From the NCBI GenBank assembly GCA_945280365.1, contig CALYQD010000001.1, positions 1 through 64,000 on the forward strand: DNA of 64,000 nucleotides, read 5' to 3'. The translations under genes and the position numbers were made by a program. The stretch is from an uncultured Apibacter sp. GTDB taxonomy: Bacteria > Bacteroidota > Bacteroidia > Flavobacteriales > Weeksellaceae. This document shows, one piece after another, positions 1 to 7,553 of this stretch. The notes under the pieces are model-generated. The model was not told the origin of the DNA. It saw only the letters and a program-made list of their open reading frames with translations, and did not search any database. Within the stretch, counting starts at the first letter, position 1, and every line of letters starts with the position of its first letter.

Positions 1-2
1 TG

Positions 3-875
3 TTTATTGAAGAAAGAAACAACAGTTGGAATACGCCATACTTGTTCAATGGTAAGGAGTTGGATGAAGAAACAGGTTTATACTATTACGGTGCTAGGTA
101 CTACAACCCTAGAGAGAGTATCTTCTTAAGCGTGGATCCAATGTTTGAAATAACAGGAACTCCTTATCAGTACACTTATCAGAATCCGATTAGATTTACC
201 GATCCTACAGGGATGGAAGGGGAAAGTGCGGATGATTGGATAAAAAATAAATATGGGAAGTATTTATGGCTTAGTAGTGCTACCAGTTCAGAAACAACTC
301 CAGGTGGATGGGAATATGTAGGAAAAGATTTACCTAGTGGTATTGATGCAAAAGGGCAAGATATATTGGAAATGATAGATGGTGATTTATATTATAAAAA
401 TACATCTAACACGTTAAGAGAAATTGGAAACTGGGGAGCTGAAAAACTAGGAAAAGGATCAAATTATTTTGGAGTAGAAAAGAAACCATATGATCAAGCT
501 GAAGAGAATATGGCTGGCGAATTGGTAAGTAATTCAGTGGGAGCTTTAGCAGGAGGAGCTGTAGTGAAGGTAGGAGGAAAGGTTTTAGGAGGTGTTATTG
601 GTAATACTGCTAAGAAGGGAACATCATTTTTCAGTGGTACAAAATACACAAATAAAGTTTTAGCACAGATTAAACAGGGAGATTTTCACGCTTTCCCTGA
701 AAGTGTAAAAGCATTTGAATCTAATGGAGTAATCTCTACTATTAAGGGTGGAGATGGAGTAATAAGACAAATGCTAAAAATACCGGGTGAGTATGGCGGT
801 AAAAAAGGTTTCTTTGAATTTATTAAAGAAGCTGACGGCTCTATTAACCACAGACTATTTAGACCAAATCCATAG
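3..875 (+). CDS. Rhs-family polymorphic toxin, C-terminal part (5' end outside window), with variable C-terminal toxin domain
   Basis: Frame is open from base 3 (FIEERNNSWNTPYLFNGKELDEETGLYYYGARYYNPRESIFLSVDPMFEITGTPYQYTYQNPIRFTDPTGM), the classic Rhs core end; variable CT ends ...FFEFIKEADGSINHRLFRPNP. Confidence 0.9.
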   Translation, partial: FIEERNNSWNTPYLFNGKELDEETGLYYYGARYYNPRESIFLSVDPMFEITGTPYQYTYQNPIRFTDPTGMEGESADDWIKNKYGKYLWLSSATSSETTPGGWEYVGKDLPSGIDAKGQDILEMIDGDLYYKNTSNTLREIGNWGAEKLGKGSNYFGVEKKPYDQAEENMAGELVSNSVGALAGGAVVKVGGKVLGGVIGNTAKKGTSFFSGTKYTNKVLAQIKQGDFHAFPESVKAFESNGVISTIKGGDGVIRQMLKIPGEYGGKKGFFEFIKEADGSINHRLFRPNP

Positions 876-879
876 AAAG

Positions 880-1203
880 ATGAATGTAGTTAACGAAATA
901 CTCAAAGTAGGAGTTTCCTTAGAATCAATAGGAGTAAAAAATTGGGCATTGTCAAAAGAAGATGCTGTTAAGGTATTAGACAAGTTTTATAAATTGCAAA
1001 TACCTATTCTTGGCGGTGATGTATGTGAAAACATCAATGGAGTTATTCAATATAATTATGATAATTGGTATTGTGATAGACGGCCAAATGAATCGCAACT
1101 TGATTTTGTTAATCGCAGTATAACCCAAGCAAGAGATTATATTAATAACTACAATAGTGATAATATTGAAAATATATTTTTCGCATTTGTGCCAGGCGAA
1201 TAA
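880..1203 (+). CDS. Probable cognate immunity protein (resembles Imm40-type, GGDV motif)
   Basis: ATG at 880, 4 nt after the toxin stop; MNVVNEILKVGVSLESIGVKNWALSKEDAVKVL...PILGGDVCENINGVIQYNYDNWYCD; the ORF-track start at 787 overlaps the toxin and is unlikely. Confidence 0.7.
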   Translation: MNVVNEILKVGVSLESIGVKNWALSKEDAVKVLDKFYKLQIPILGGDVCENINGVIQYNYDNWYCDRRPNESQLDFVNRSITQARDYINNYNSDNIENIFFAFVPGE

Positions 1204-1280
1204 TAATTAACAAGGCCCCCGTTCGCATGAATTAGGTTCGTGATAGAGATAAAAGTTAAGTAAAATTTAGAAATAGATAT

Positions 1281-1306
1281 AAACCCCGCACTTAGCGGGG
1301 TTTTTG
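1281..1306 (+). terminator. Rho-independent terminator after cassette 1
   Basis: aaaccccgcacttagcggggtttttgtttt. Confidence 0.85.
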
Positions 1307-1308
1307 TT

Positions 1309-1458
1309 TTAAGGTTCTTTATTCAATAAATCCAAAAACTCGAGCTCATCCTTAGGGATAAGGGAGCGAATAAGTTGCAGGATATTGTAAATATCCCATT
1401 GAGTATGTTCGGTGTAGTTGGGGAAAGAGATTTCCGCCAGTAAGGCAGTTTGGGTAAT
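1309..1458 (-). pseudogene. C-terminal remnant of the small gene family found intact at 4375-4644
   Basis: Minus-strand translation ITQTALLAEISFPNYTEHTQWDIYNILQLIRSLIPKDELEFLDLLNKEP* is near-identical to the C-terminus of the 4375-4644 product; homology stops abruptly at ~1458. Confidence 0.85.
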
Positions 1459-1660
1459 ATAACAAAACCTATTTTTTATTTCAATTGAAATAAAAAGTAT
1501 ATCTTTTTAATTAGATAAAGTTGATTGACATATGGCTGTTTTTATATTTAAACAGTAGAGAGTAAAAGGAAAATCTCGTTCAAGGGAAATGTTATGCAGA
1601 AGCGTGACTATACTATTACGGTGCTAGGTATTACAACCCTAGAGAGAGTGTATTCTTAAA
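1459..1660 (+). repeat. Copy A of cassette-junction repeat (palindrome, promoter-like box, 21-codon ORF, start of Rhs tip)
   Basis: caaaacctattttttatttcaattgaaataaaaagtatatct...acagtagagagtaaaaggaaaatctcg...atgcagaagcgtgactatactattacggtgctaggt, also present at 3187-3390. Confidence 0.9.
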
Positions 1661-2048
1661 CGTGGATCCATTATTTGAAAAAACAGGCACTCCGTATCAA
1701 TATACCTACCAGAATCCGATTATATTTACCGATCCTACGGGGATGGAAGGGGAAGAAGTGAAAGAACCACCTATAAAAGAAATACGTTATTTTAGAGATA
1801 ATACCGGAGAATATTTTTGGAACAAGAATCAAGATGCTTATGAACATTACATTTCAGGACAAGATGGTTATTCATATTATGAAGGAATGTATTCAGTAGA
1901 TGAGTCAAAAAAAACAGTAGGAGATTATTACATGTTACTACAAAATGGTAAAGAAGGGGAATTAGCTATAAAAGATATTGTTGAGGAACGTAATTATACA
2001 GATGTATCTCGTGAAGATGTAGGAAGAACTATAACCTTAGAAATATAG
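1608..2048 (+). pseudogene. Orphan Rhs tip + C-terminal toxin domain (cassette 2); lacks the Rhs N-terminus and is possibly frameshifted
   Basis: LYYYGARYYNPRESVFLNVDPLFEKTGTPYQYTYQNPIIFTDPTGMEGE... directly preceded by in-frame TGA (1605-1607); no ATG before a GTG at 1662. Confidence 0.8.
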
Positions 2049-2322
2049 CTCTAGAAATCAAATACGTTCTGAAGTGTTTGCAAGAGAGAAAGGAGAAAAG
2101 AATGTTAAGATATTACGTAATTCACAAATAGAGCCTCGTAGTAAATCGGATATTATTTCTGGGATAACTGTAAAAACAAAAACTTACATAGAAACAAGAG
2201 ATTATGGATCATCTTTTAATAATTCTACTACCCCTACAACTAATGATGCTAAAAATGATATGATTAAATTTGGAGCAGAAAAATTAGTAGAATTTCTACA
2301 ATCATTAATAAAGAAAAGATAA
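2041..2322 (+). pseudogene. Probable frameshifted continuation of the cassette 2 toxin C-terminus
   Basis: Frame +1 opens right where the preceding ORF stops: KYSSRNQIRSEVFAREKGEKNVKILRNSQIEPRSKSDIIS...; no clear RBS or ATG start. Confidence 0.45.
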
Positions 2323-2327
2323 TTTAA

Positions 2328-2987
2328 ATGTTAAATTTCATGTATAATAAGATTCTGTTTATTAAGACTAATATACTATTAATAATCTGTATTTCTATTT
2401 TAATGATTTTACATTCATGCGTAGATCTAAGTAAAGACAAAGATTATACTAATTATTTATCTTACTTTGGAGATAGCTTAACTTCTCATTTTCCTTTAAA
2501 TACTGATGATTTTGATAAGTATTCATATAGTATAGATACAGTAGCTTATTCTAATACTGAAGATTTTAGTTTAACTTTAATTGGAACAAAAAAATTAATA
2601 AAGGAAGAAAAATTAAAATATAAACATAAGAAGATTTATGCTATTGAGGATAATTGTATAGTAATAGTTAATGACTTTATAAATAAAAGTAGTTTATTAA
2701 TGGATTTAAATAATGGAATACACAAAAGTAAACTATCACCTAATTGTAAAGAATCCCCAATTGTAATACCTAATTTTTGGAGTAATACATTAAGTAAGGG
2801 ACAGAGTAAATTAAATCAAGATTTTAAATATATTATTATAGATTTAAAGCATGGAGAAACAGTATATTCCTCAAAAATTAATCCATATAAATCATATATG
2901 CCTTCTGTCGTAAAACATGGTTATTCTAAAGGAATAGCGTTTAACGAAAAAGAAGAAATTATAATTTATTGGTTAGTAATATGGTAA
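2328..2987 (+). CDS. Putative lipoprotein, candidate immunity protein of cassette 2
   Basis: 219 aa; N-terminal hydrophobic stretch ending ...LMILHSC (lipobox-like); position directly after Rhs CT. Confidence 0.55.
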   Translation: MLNFMYNKILFIKTNILLIICISILMILHSCVDLSKDKDYTNYLSYFGDSLTSHFPLNTDDFDKYSYSIDTVAYSNTEDFSLTLIGTKKLIKEEKLKYKHKKIYAIEDNCIVIVNDFINKSSLLMDLNNGIHKSKLSPNCKESPIVIPNFWSNTLSKGQSKLNQDFKYIIIDLKHGETVYSSKINPYKSYMPSVVKHGYSKGIAFNEKEEIIIYWLVIW

Positions 2988-3007
2988 GTAGTTAGAAAAC
3001 AATTTAA

Positions 3008-3040
3008 ATACCCCCCTCACTTGAAAGTGAGGGGGGTATT
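3008..3040 (+). terminator. Strong hairpin after cassette 2
   Basis: atacccccctcacttgaaagtgaggggggtat. Confidence 0.75.
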
Positions 3041-3066
3041 CATACCAAATGCAGCATATCTAGCAT

Positions 3067-3144
3067 TTACAGTTCATTATGCGGGATAAGGAGTTTAATT
3101 AACTCAAGCGTGTCAAAAACATCGATGTCTTTGTGATAGGGTTT
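3067..3144 (-). pseudogene. Divergent remnant of the same small gene family (C-terminal piece)
   Basis: Minus-strand KPYHKDIDVFDTLELIKLLIPHNEL* aligns by eye with NYTEHTQWDIYNILQLIHSLIPKDEL of the 4375-4644 product. Confidence 0.55.
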
Positions 3145-3186
3145 TTACTAATTTCTATCATTATTTACAGTTGAAAAATAGAATAA

Positions 3187-3390
3187 ATAACAAAACCTAT
3201 TTTTTATTTCAATTGAAATAAAAAGTATATCTTTGCAATTAGATAAAGTTAATTGACATAAGGGTGTTTTTATATTTAAAACAGTAGAGAGTAAAAGGAA
3301 AATCTCGGGCGAGGAAGAATTTATGCAGAAGCGTGACTATACTATTACGGTGCTAGGTACTACAACCCTAGAGGAAGTGTATGGTTAAGT
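3187..3390 (+). repeat. Copy B of cassette-junction repeat
   Basis: Same sequence as 1459-1660 with scattered substitutions; contains perfect palindrome ttttatttcaattgaaataaaa (3202-3223). Confidence 0.9.
3228..3235 (+). promoter_or_regulatory. Candidate Bacteroidota -7 box (TATCTTTG) in junction repeat copy B
   Basis: Matches TAnnTTTG; the equivalent in copy A (1499-1506) is TATCTTTT. Confidence 0.4.
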
Positions 3391-4062
3391 ACCGATCCAT
3401 TAAGCGGTTACAATCCGGTGATGGAGACCGAACACTACATAGACGGTCAACATAACGGTGGAGTATTCAACTCGTTTAATTTAAATACGTATGGATACTG
3501 TTATCAAAACCCAGTTCTTTATGTAGATCCTAATGGAAAACAGGCATATTTTCAAGGAATGTTCAATCAATCGGCTATTCAAGCAGCCGCATGGAATCAA
3601 CAACATCCACAAAAACCGATGACATCGGGCGTTTTAAAAGATTCATTTACAGCAGTTAAGAATGATGTTGCAAATGTAGCAAGTCCTATAATTCGCAGTA
3701 TGCCTGAGGGGATGCAAAATACAGGAGATAATGTAGCAATGATTGGTTATGGATTGACCTTGACTGGAGCAGGGGCTGAAATAGGAGTACCTCTTGCAGG
3801 AGCCGGAAATGCTATATCTTTAGTTGGAGATTTGCTTCAAATAGGGATTGATTTTTATGATGGGAAATATTCTGAAGGAACTTCTGGAGTAGCAAAAACT
3901 TTATTAATAGAAGCAGGTCAAAGACAAATAAATAAAAGGATAGATAAAATACCGGGTGCAAGTAAAGTAAAGAAAGAAGTCTTAAGGCAAACTGTAGATA
4001 TGACGATTAAGGCAGCAGATAATATAGCTACCCCATCTTCTGAAAAACAAAAAAAGAAATAA
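3337..4062 (+). pseudogene. Orphan Rhs tip + C-terminal toxin domain (cassette 3), hydrophobic glycine-rich CT; translatable from ATG 3418
   Basis: LYYYGARYYNPRGSVWLSTDPLSGYNPVMETEHYIDGQHNGG...YGYCYQNPVLYVDPNGK then CT; in-frame TGA at 3334-3336. Confidence 0.8.
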
Positions 4063-4080
4063 TACAAAATTATAAGTAAT

Positions 4081-4305
4081 ATGGGAGAATGGATACAAAA
4101 TTATGAGGCAATCCTTTATGGGATAGTGTCTATAGTATTAGGAGTATTAGGCTTACTTTATATGAAATATTATGGAGATACAAAAGAAGATCAGGGTGCG
4201 GATGATGGGTCACCTATGTCTCGATCCAATAAGTTTGGTATATATATGGTAAGTATAGTGGGTATTTTGGGAGGACTTCTTATCTTACTAAGAGAATTTA
4301 GCTAA
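4081..4305 (+). CDS. Small two-TM membrane protein, candidate immunity protein of cassette 3
   Basis: 74 aa, ILYGIVSIVLGVLGLLYM and FGIYMVSIVGILGGLLILL; 18 nt after toxin stop. Confidence 0.6.
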   Translation: MGEWIQNYEAILYGIVSIVLGVLGLLYMKYYGDTKEDQGADDGSPMSRSNKFGIYMVSIVGILGGLLILLREFS

Positions 4306-4344
4306 TATGTATACAAAAAAATAACTAAATATTTAAAAACAAAA

Positions 4345-4374
4345 AAAGCCCTTGCAATGCAAGGGCTTTTTTCT
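4345..4374. terminator. Bidirectional terminator between cassette 3 and the minus-strand small gene
   Basis: aaagcccttgcaatgcaagggcttttttctt. Confidence 0.85.
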
Positions 4375-4644
4375 TTACTTCTTATTAAGCAGATCCAAAA
4401 GTTCCAGCTCATCTTTAGGTATGAGCGAGTGAATAAGTTGCAGAATATTGTAAATGTCCCATTGAGTGTGCTCGGTGTAATTAGGGGAAGAGATTTCCGC
4501 CAGTAAGGCAGTTTGAGTAATTTTACAGAGGGATTTGAGGGTAAAGCCAAGGTTTTGGTAATCAGGGATGTTTTTAAGCTTTTGTAAAGCGTTTAAAAAA
4601 TCTTTAGGGTTGAATTTTACTTCGGAAAATTTTAAATTTTTCAT
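4375..4644 (-). CDS. Small conserved hypothetical protein associated with Rhs cassettes (89 aa)
   Basis: MKNLKFSEVKFNPKDFLNALQKLKNIPDYQNLGFTLKSLCKITQTALLAEISSPNYTEHTQWDIYNILQLIHSLIPKDELELLDLLNKK; two remnants elsewhere in the locus. Confidence 0.75.
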   Translation of the reverse strand: MKNLKFSEVKFNPKDFLNALQKLKNIPDYQNLGFTLKSLCKITQTALLAEISSPNYTEHTQWDIYNILQLIHSLIPKDELELLDLLNKK

Positions 4645-4662
4645 AAAAACGTGATTTGCAAA

Positions 4663-4752
4663 AAGAGCCCGAAAGGGTTAGGTGTTCCGCGCTCACGTAA
4701 AGCGCACAGTCGTTTCCGATACTGTCACCATACCTAACGGGCGTTTTCATAA
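4663..4752 (-). other. Potential structured RNA/DNA element upstream of the small minus-strand gene
   Basis: gttaggt (4677-4683)/acctaac (4732-4738) closing stem around two inner hairpins (gcgct-cacgta-agcgc; acagt..cg-gaaa-cg-actgt on minus); gccc (4667-4670) can pair with local ggg or distal gggc (4739-4742). Confidence 0.4.
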
Positions 4753-4898
4753 AAGAGGCAAAGGTAAATGTAGATGATTTGTTGGAAGGTAAAGAGGTAA
4801 TTATAGAAGTATTTGATCTTGATATAGCTAAAAAGTTTATTGAGAAAGCAAATGGTTTAGGAGCTATTTGCGTAGTAGAAGATTTATCGGAACTATAA
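4753..4898 (+). pseudogene. C-terminal fragment of an unidentified small protein
   Basis: Open plus-strand frame KEAKVNVDDLLEGKEVIIEVFDLDIAKKFIEKANGLGAICVVEDLSEL* with no start codon. Confidence 0.4.
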
Positions 4899-4952
4899 AT
4901 AATTAACAATGTTCACAAGATAAATAATTGGAAAGATCATTTTAAATATTAA

Positions 4953-4984
4953 GAGTGGCAACTTTATAAAGTTGCCGCTTTTTA
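4953..4984 (+). terminator. Terminator hairpin
   Basis: gtggcaactttataaagttgccgcttttta. Confidence 0.75.
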
Positions 4985-5333
4985 ATTAACTCGGAGAAAA
5001 ATGCCTTTCCAAAAATGGAATACTGAAAGATATTAAATATAAAAGCCCTTATTTATGCAATGGCTTTAAAGTATATCTTATTTTCATCGATTAAAAAGAA
5101 AAAGAATAGAGGAATATTGCTATAAAGTTTTCAAAAATTAAATATTATTTTTATACTAAAAACTAACTTTAATTATTAGTTAAAATGTAAAACAAAAATA
5201 AATAAGATACTGATATTTTTTTTAGCTTAAAATTTTTAGTACATTTATCCCCAGATCATTTGGAAGTCGGAGTGTAAAAAAATGCTTGAGAAGCATTTTA
5301 GTAAATGAGTTTATACAAAAAAGAAAATAATGA

Positions 5334-6092
5334 TTACTCAAATTTTAATGAAAAAACTACAGCCCTTGTATGTATAGATTTTAATGCCCCTGCCCAATAT
5401 GGCGGTGTCCCGGGATTATCTGCAACTAATTCATTATTAAAAAAGAAAATTCCTCTAACCGATGGGGTCATTTTGAATCTCTTAAAATAAAGTTCAACAC
5501 CTGCTTCTAATTGATAGGAAAAATTATTTGTTTTCATCCGAAAAGTCTGATTACTATTATCCTTTTCCTTTTTCTCATTACTTTGTAAATTGATCAGCCA
5601 ACTTAACCCGGCTTGTAAATAAGGCCTAGAATTATACCATCTTTCTCCGTGAAATTTTAAAAAGAGTGGGAAATCTAAATACGTAGATTTGACATTTCGC
5701 TTTACATCTTGTTCGGTATAAGTGGTTTCAAGACCATTGGCTATTTCTTCATCAATAATTTTTTGAACATTGTTAAAAATCAAATCTCGTTGAGTAAAAT
5801 GCATAGCCGGTTCTAACCTTAAATCAATATAATCATGAACTTTCATTTTTCCTATTAATCCTACGGTAAATCCTCCTTTAGAATCAACATCCACTAAGTA
5901 TCTGCCTGAATGTTCTAATCCTTCATCATTGGGATGAATCTTTAAGTCAAAATAATTCATGCCAAGATAATACCCCCAAGAAAACTTCTGATCATCAAAA
6001 TCATCATATCTTTCCATCACTTCTCTTGTTCGGAATTGCGCATTTACTCCACAATGTATAAATAATATTAAAACTATGATTAATCTCTTCAT
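5334..6092 (-). CDS. porT: PorT-family outer membrane protein (type IX secretion/gliding)
   Basis: Signal peptide, QFRTREVMERYDDFDDQKFSWGYYLGMNYFDLKI; beta-barrel-like; next to ubiE. Confidence 0.8.
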   Translation of the reverse strand: MKRLIIVLILFIHCGVNAQFRTREVMERYDDFDDQKFSWGYYLGMNYFDLKIHPNDEGLEHSGRYLVDVDSKGGFTVGLIGKMKVHDYIDLRLEPAMHFTQRDLIFNNVQKIIDEEIANGLETTYTEQDVKRNVKSTYLDFPLFLKFHGERWYNSRPYLQAGLSWLINLQSNEKKEKDNSNQTFRMKTNNFSYQLEAGVELYFKRFKMTPSVRGIFFFNNELVADNPGTPPYWAGALKSIHTRAVVFSLKFE

Positions 6093-6119
6093 AGTAGAGA
6101 AAACGATTTATTTATTTAT

Positions 6120-6842
6120 TTATTTTATTCCCTCATAGACGGTAGCAACCCCGAAAGTCAACTTTCTAAAGCTTGCTTCTTTAAAACCGTTTTTGAGTAT
6201 TAGATTTTTCATATTATCTCCATAAGGCATTACCTCTACTGAATTTGGCAAATAAGTATATGCACTAGAATCGCCGGAAATTAATTTTCCAATATTCGGA
6301 AGAATCTTCTTAAAATAAAACATAAAGAATGGAGCAAAAAAGCCACTGGGTTTTGAAAATTCTAAAATTAGCAGCTTCCCTCCTTTTTTTAAAACCCTTC
6401 CCATTTCAGATATACCTTTTTCTAAATTCTCAAAATTTCTCACCCCAAATGAAACGGTAACAATATCAAATCCTTCATCCGGAAAAGGTAAATTTTCAGC
6501 ATCACCTTTGATTAGTTTTATTCTATCTTTCAGTCCTTTCCTATCTATTTTAACCTGCCCATAATCTAGCATTTTTTGAGACAAATCTAAACCGGTAATT
6601 GCCGCCTTGGTTTTCTTTGCATGCTCAATGGCTAAATCAGCTGTCCCTGTAGCCACATCTAATATCTTTTCTGGATTATGCGCCACCACTCTTTTTTCTA
6701 GTTGATTTCTCCAATAAATATCAATATTAAATGATAACAATCTATTTAAGAAATCATAATTTTCAGAGATATTATCAAACATCTGTTCAACTTGTTTTTT
6801 CTTACTCTCTGTTTCATTATAGGGCTTTACAATATCCGGCAT
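6120..6842 (-). CDS. ubiE: Bifunctional demethylmenaquinone/ubiquinone methyltransferase
   Basis: VEQMFDNISENYDFLNRLLSFNIDIYWR, VATGTADLAIE, VSFGVRNFENL. Confidence 0.93.
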   Translation of the reverse strand: MPDIVKPYNETESKKKQVEQMFDNISENYDFLNRLLSFNIDIYWRNQLEKRVVAHNPEKILDVATGTADLAIEHAKKTKAAITGLDLSQKMLDYGQVKIDRKGLKDRIKLIKGDAENLPFPDEGFDIVTVSFGVRNFENLEKGISEMGRVLKKGGKLLILEFSKPSGFFAPFFMFYFKKILPNIGKLISGDSSAYTYLPNSVEVMPYGDNMKNLILKNGFKEASFRKLTFGVATVYEGIK

Positions 6843-6883
6843 AATAATTATTTGCTGTTCTTACCTTACAAAATTAAATGTTT

Positions 6884-7450
6884 TTACTCAAATGTTGAGC
6901 GATAAAATTCTAAAAATTGGCTTTTTCTAAATAATTTAATTCTTGACTCAATCGAATCTACCTTAGTTATAATCTTAGGAAAATTTTGATTAATATTATA
7001 ATAGAAATCTTGTATTAATAATTGATTATATTCATTTACTTCACCAATAAATTCTTTTCCATCAATTCTTTTTCGATGAACTTTATATAAAGAATCTATA
7101 TTTTTTATATGCCCGTAGTATCTTCTAAAAGTAATATAAGTGTCAAACGAGGGATTAATTAATCCTCTTTTATTCCCATTAATAACAAAGAATGTATCTT
7201 TTAAGATACTGTTTCCATTTATATCCTGACTTGATATAGTATTTTTGCCTGCTAAAATAGGAACTGTAAGGGATTGACCCGCTGCAAGAAAATAATCCTT
7301 TCCATTTAAAACAACCTTTATTTGCTTATCACTGGAATTGTCCAATAAAAATTCATCATTTTTTTTAATATATAAATTATATATCAAAATTGAAACTAAA
7401 ACTATAAATATTGCTACTAATAAACCTTGTAAGGGGCTTTTACTCAACAT
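6884..7450 (-). CDS. Hypothetical membrane-anchored protein
   Basis: 188 aa with one N-terminal TM; no recognised motif. Confidence 0.6.
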   Translation of the reverse strand: MLSKSPLQGLLVAIFIVLVSILIYNLYIKKNDEFLLDNSSDKQIKVVLNGKDYFLAAGQSLTVPILAGKNTISSQDINGNSILKDTFFVINGNKRGLINPSFDTYITFRRYYGHIKNIDSLYKVHRKRIDGKEFIGEVNEYNQLLIQDFYYNINQNFPKIITKVDSIESRIKLFRKSQFLEFYRSTFE

Positions 7451-7553
7451 ATAACCTTACTTTTATACACAAAGATAATAATATAATAGCTTTATTAGTA
7501 ATTATTACATAAATTTGTCAAATTATTATCACGAATAATATTACAATTTTAAT

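Noticed and set aside
787-879. Upstream start of ORF 787-1203
   Set aside because: Overlaps the end of the Rhs CT in another frame; ATG at 880 fits the toxin-immunity spacing.
4677-4738. Possible integron attC site (GTTRRRY / RYYYAAC motifs)
   Set aside because: The order is GTTAGGT...ACCTAAC on both strands, the opposite of attC (RYYYAAC...GTTRRRY); no integrase seen.
4302-4909. Minus ORFs 4302-4550 and 4604-4909
   Set aside because: Overlap the better-supported 4375-4644 gene; low-complexity composition; the second spans the structured element and an opposite-strand fragment.
5305-5490. 61-aa plus ORF overlapping the porT 3' end
   Set aside because: Mostly antisense to porT; no family signature.
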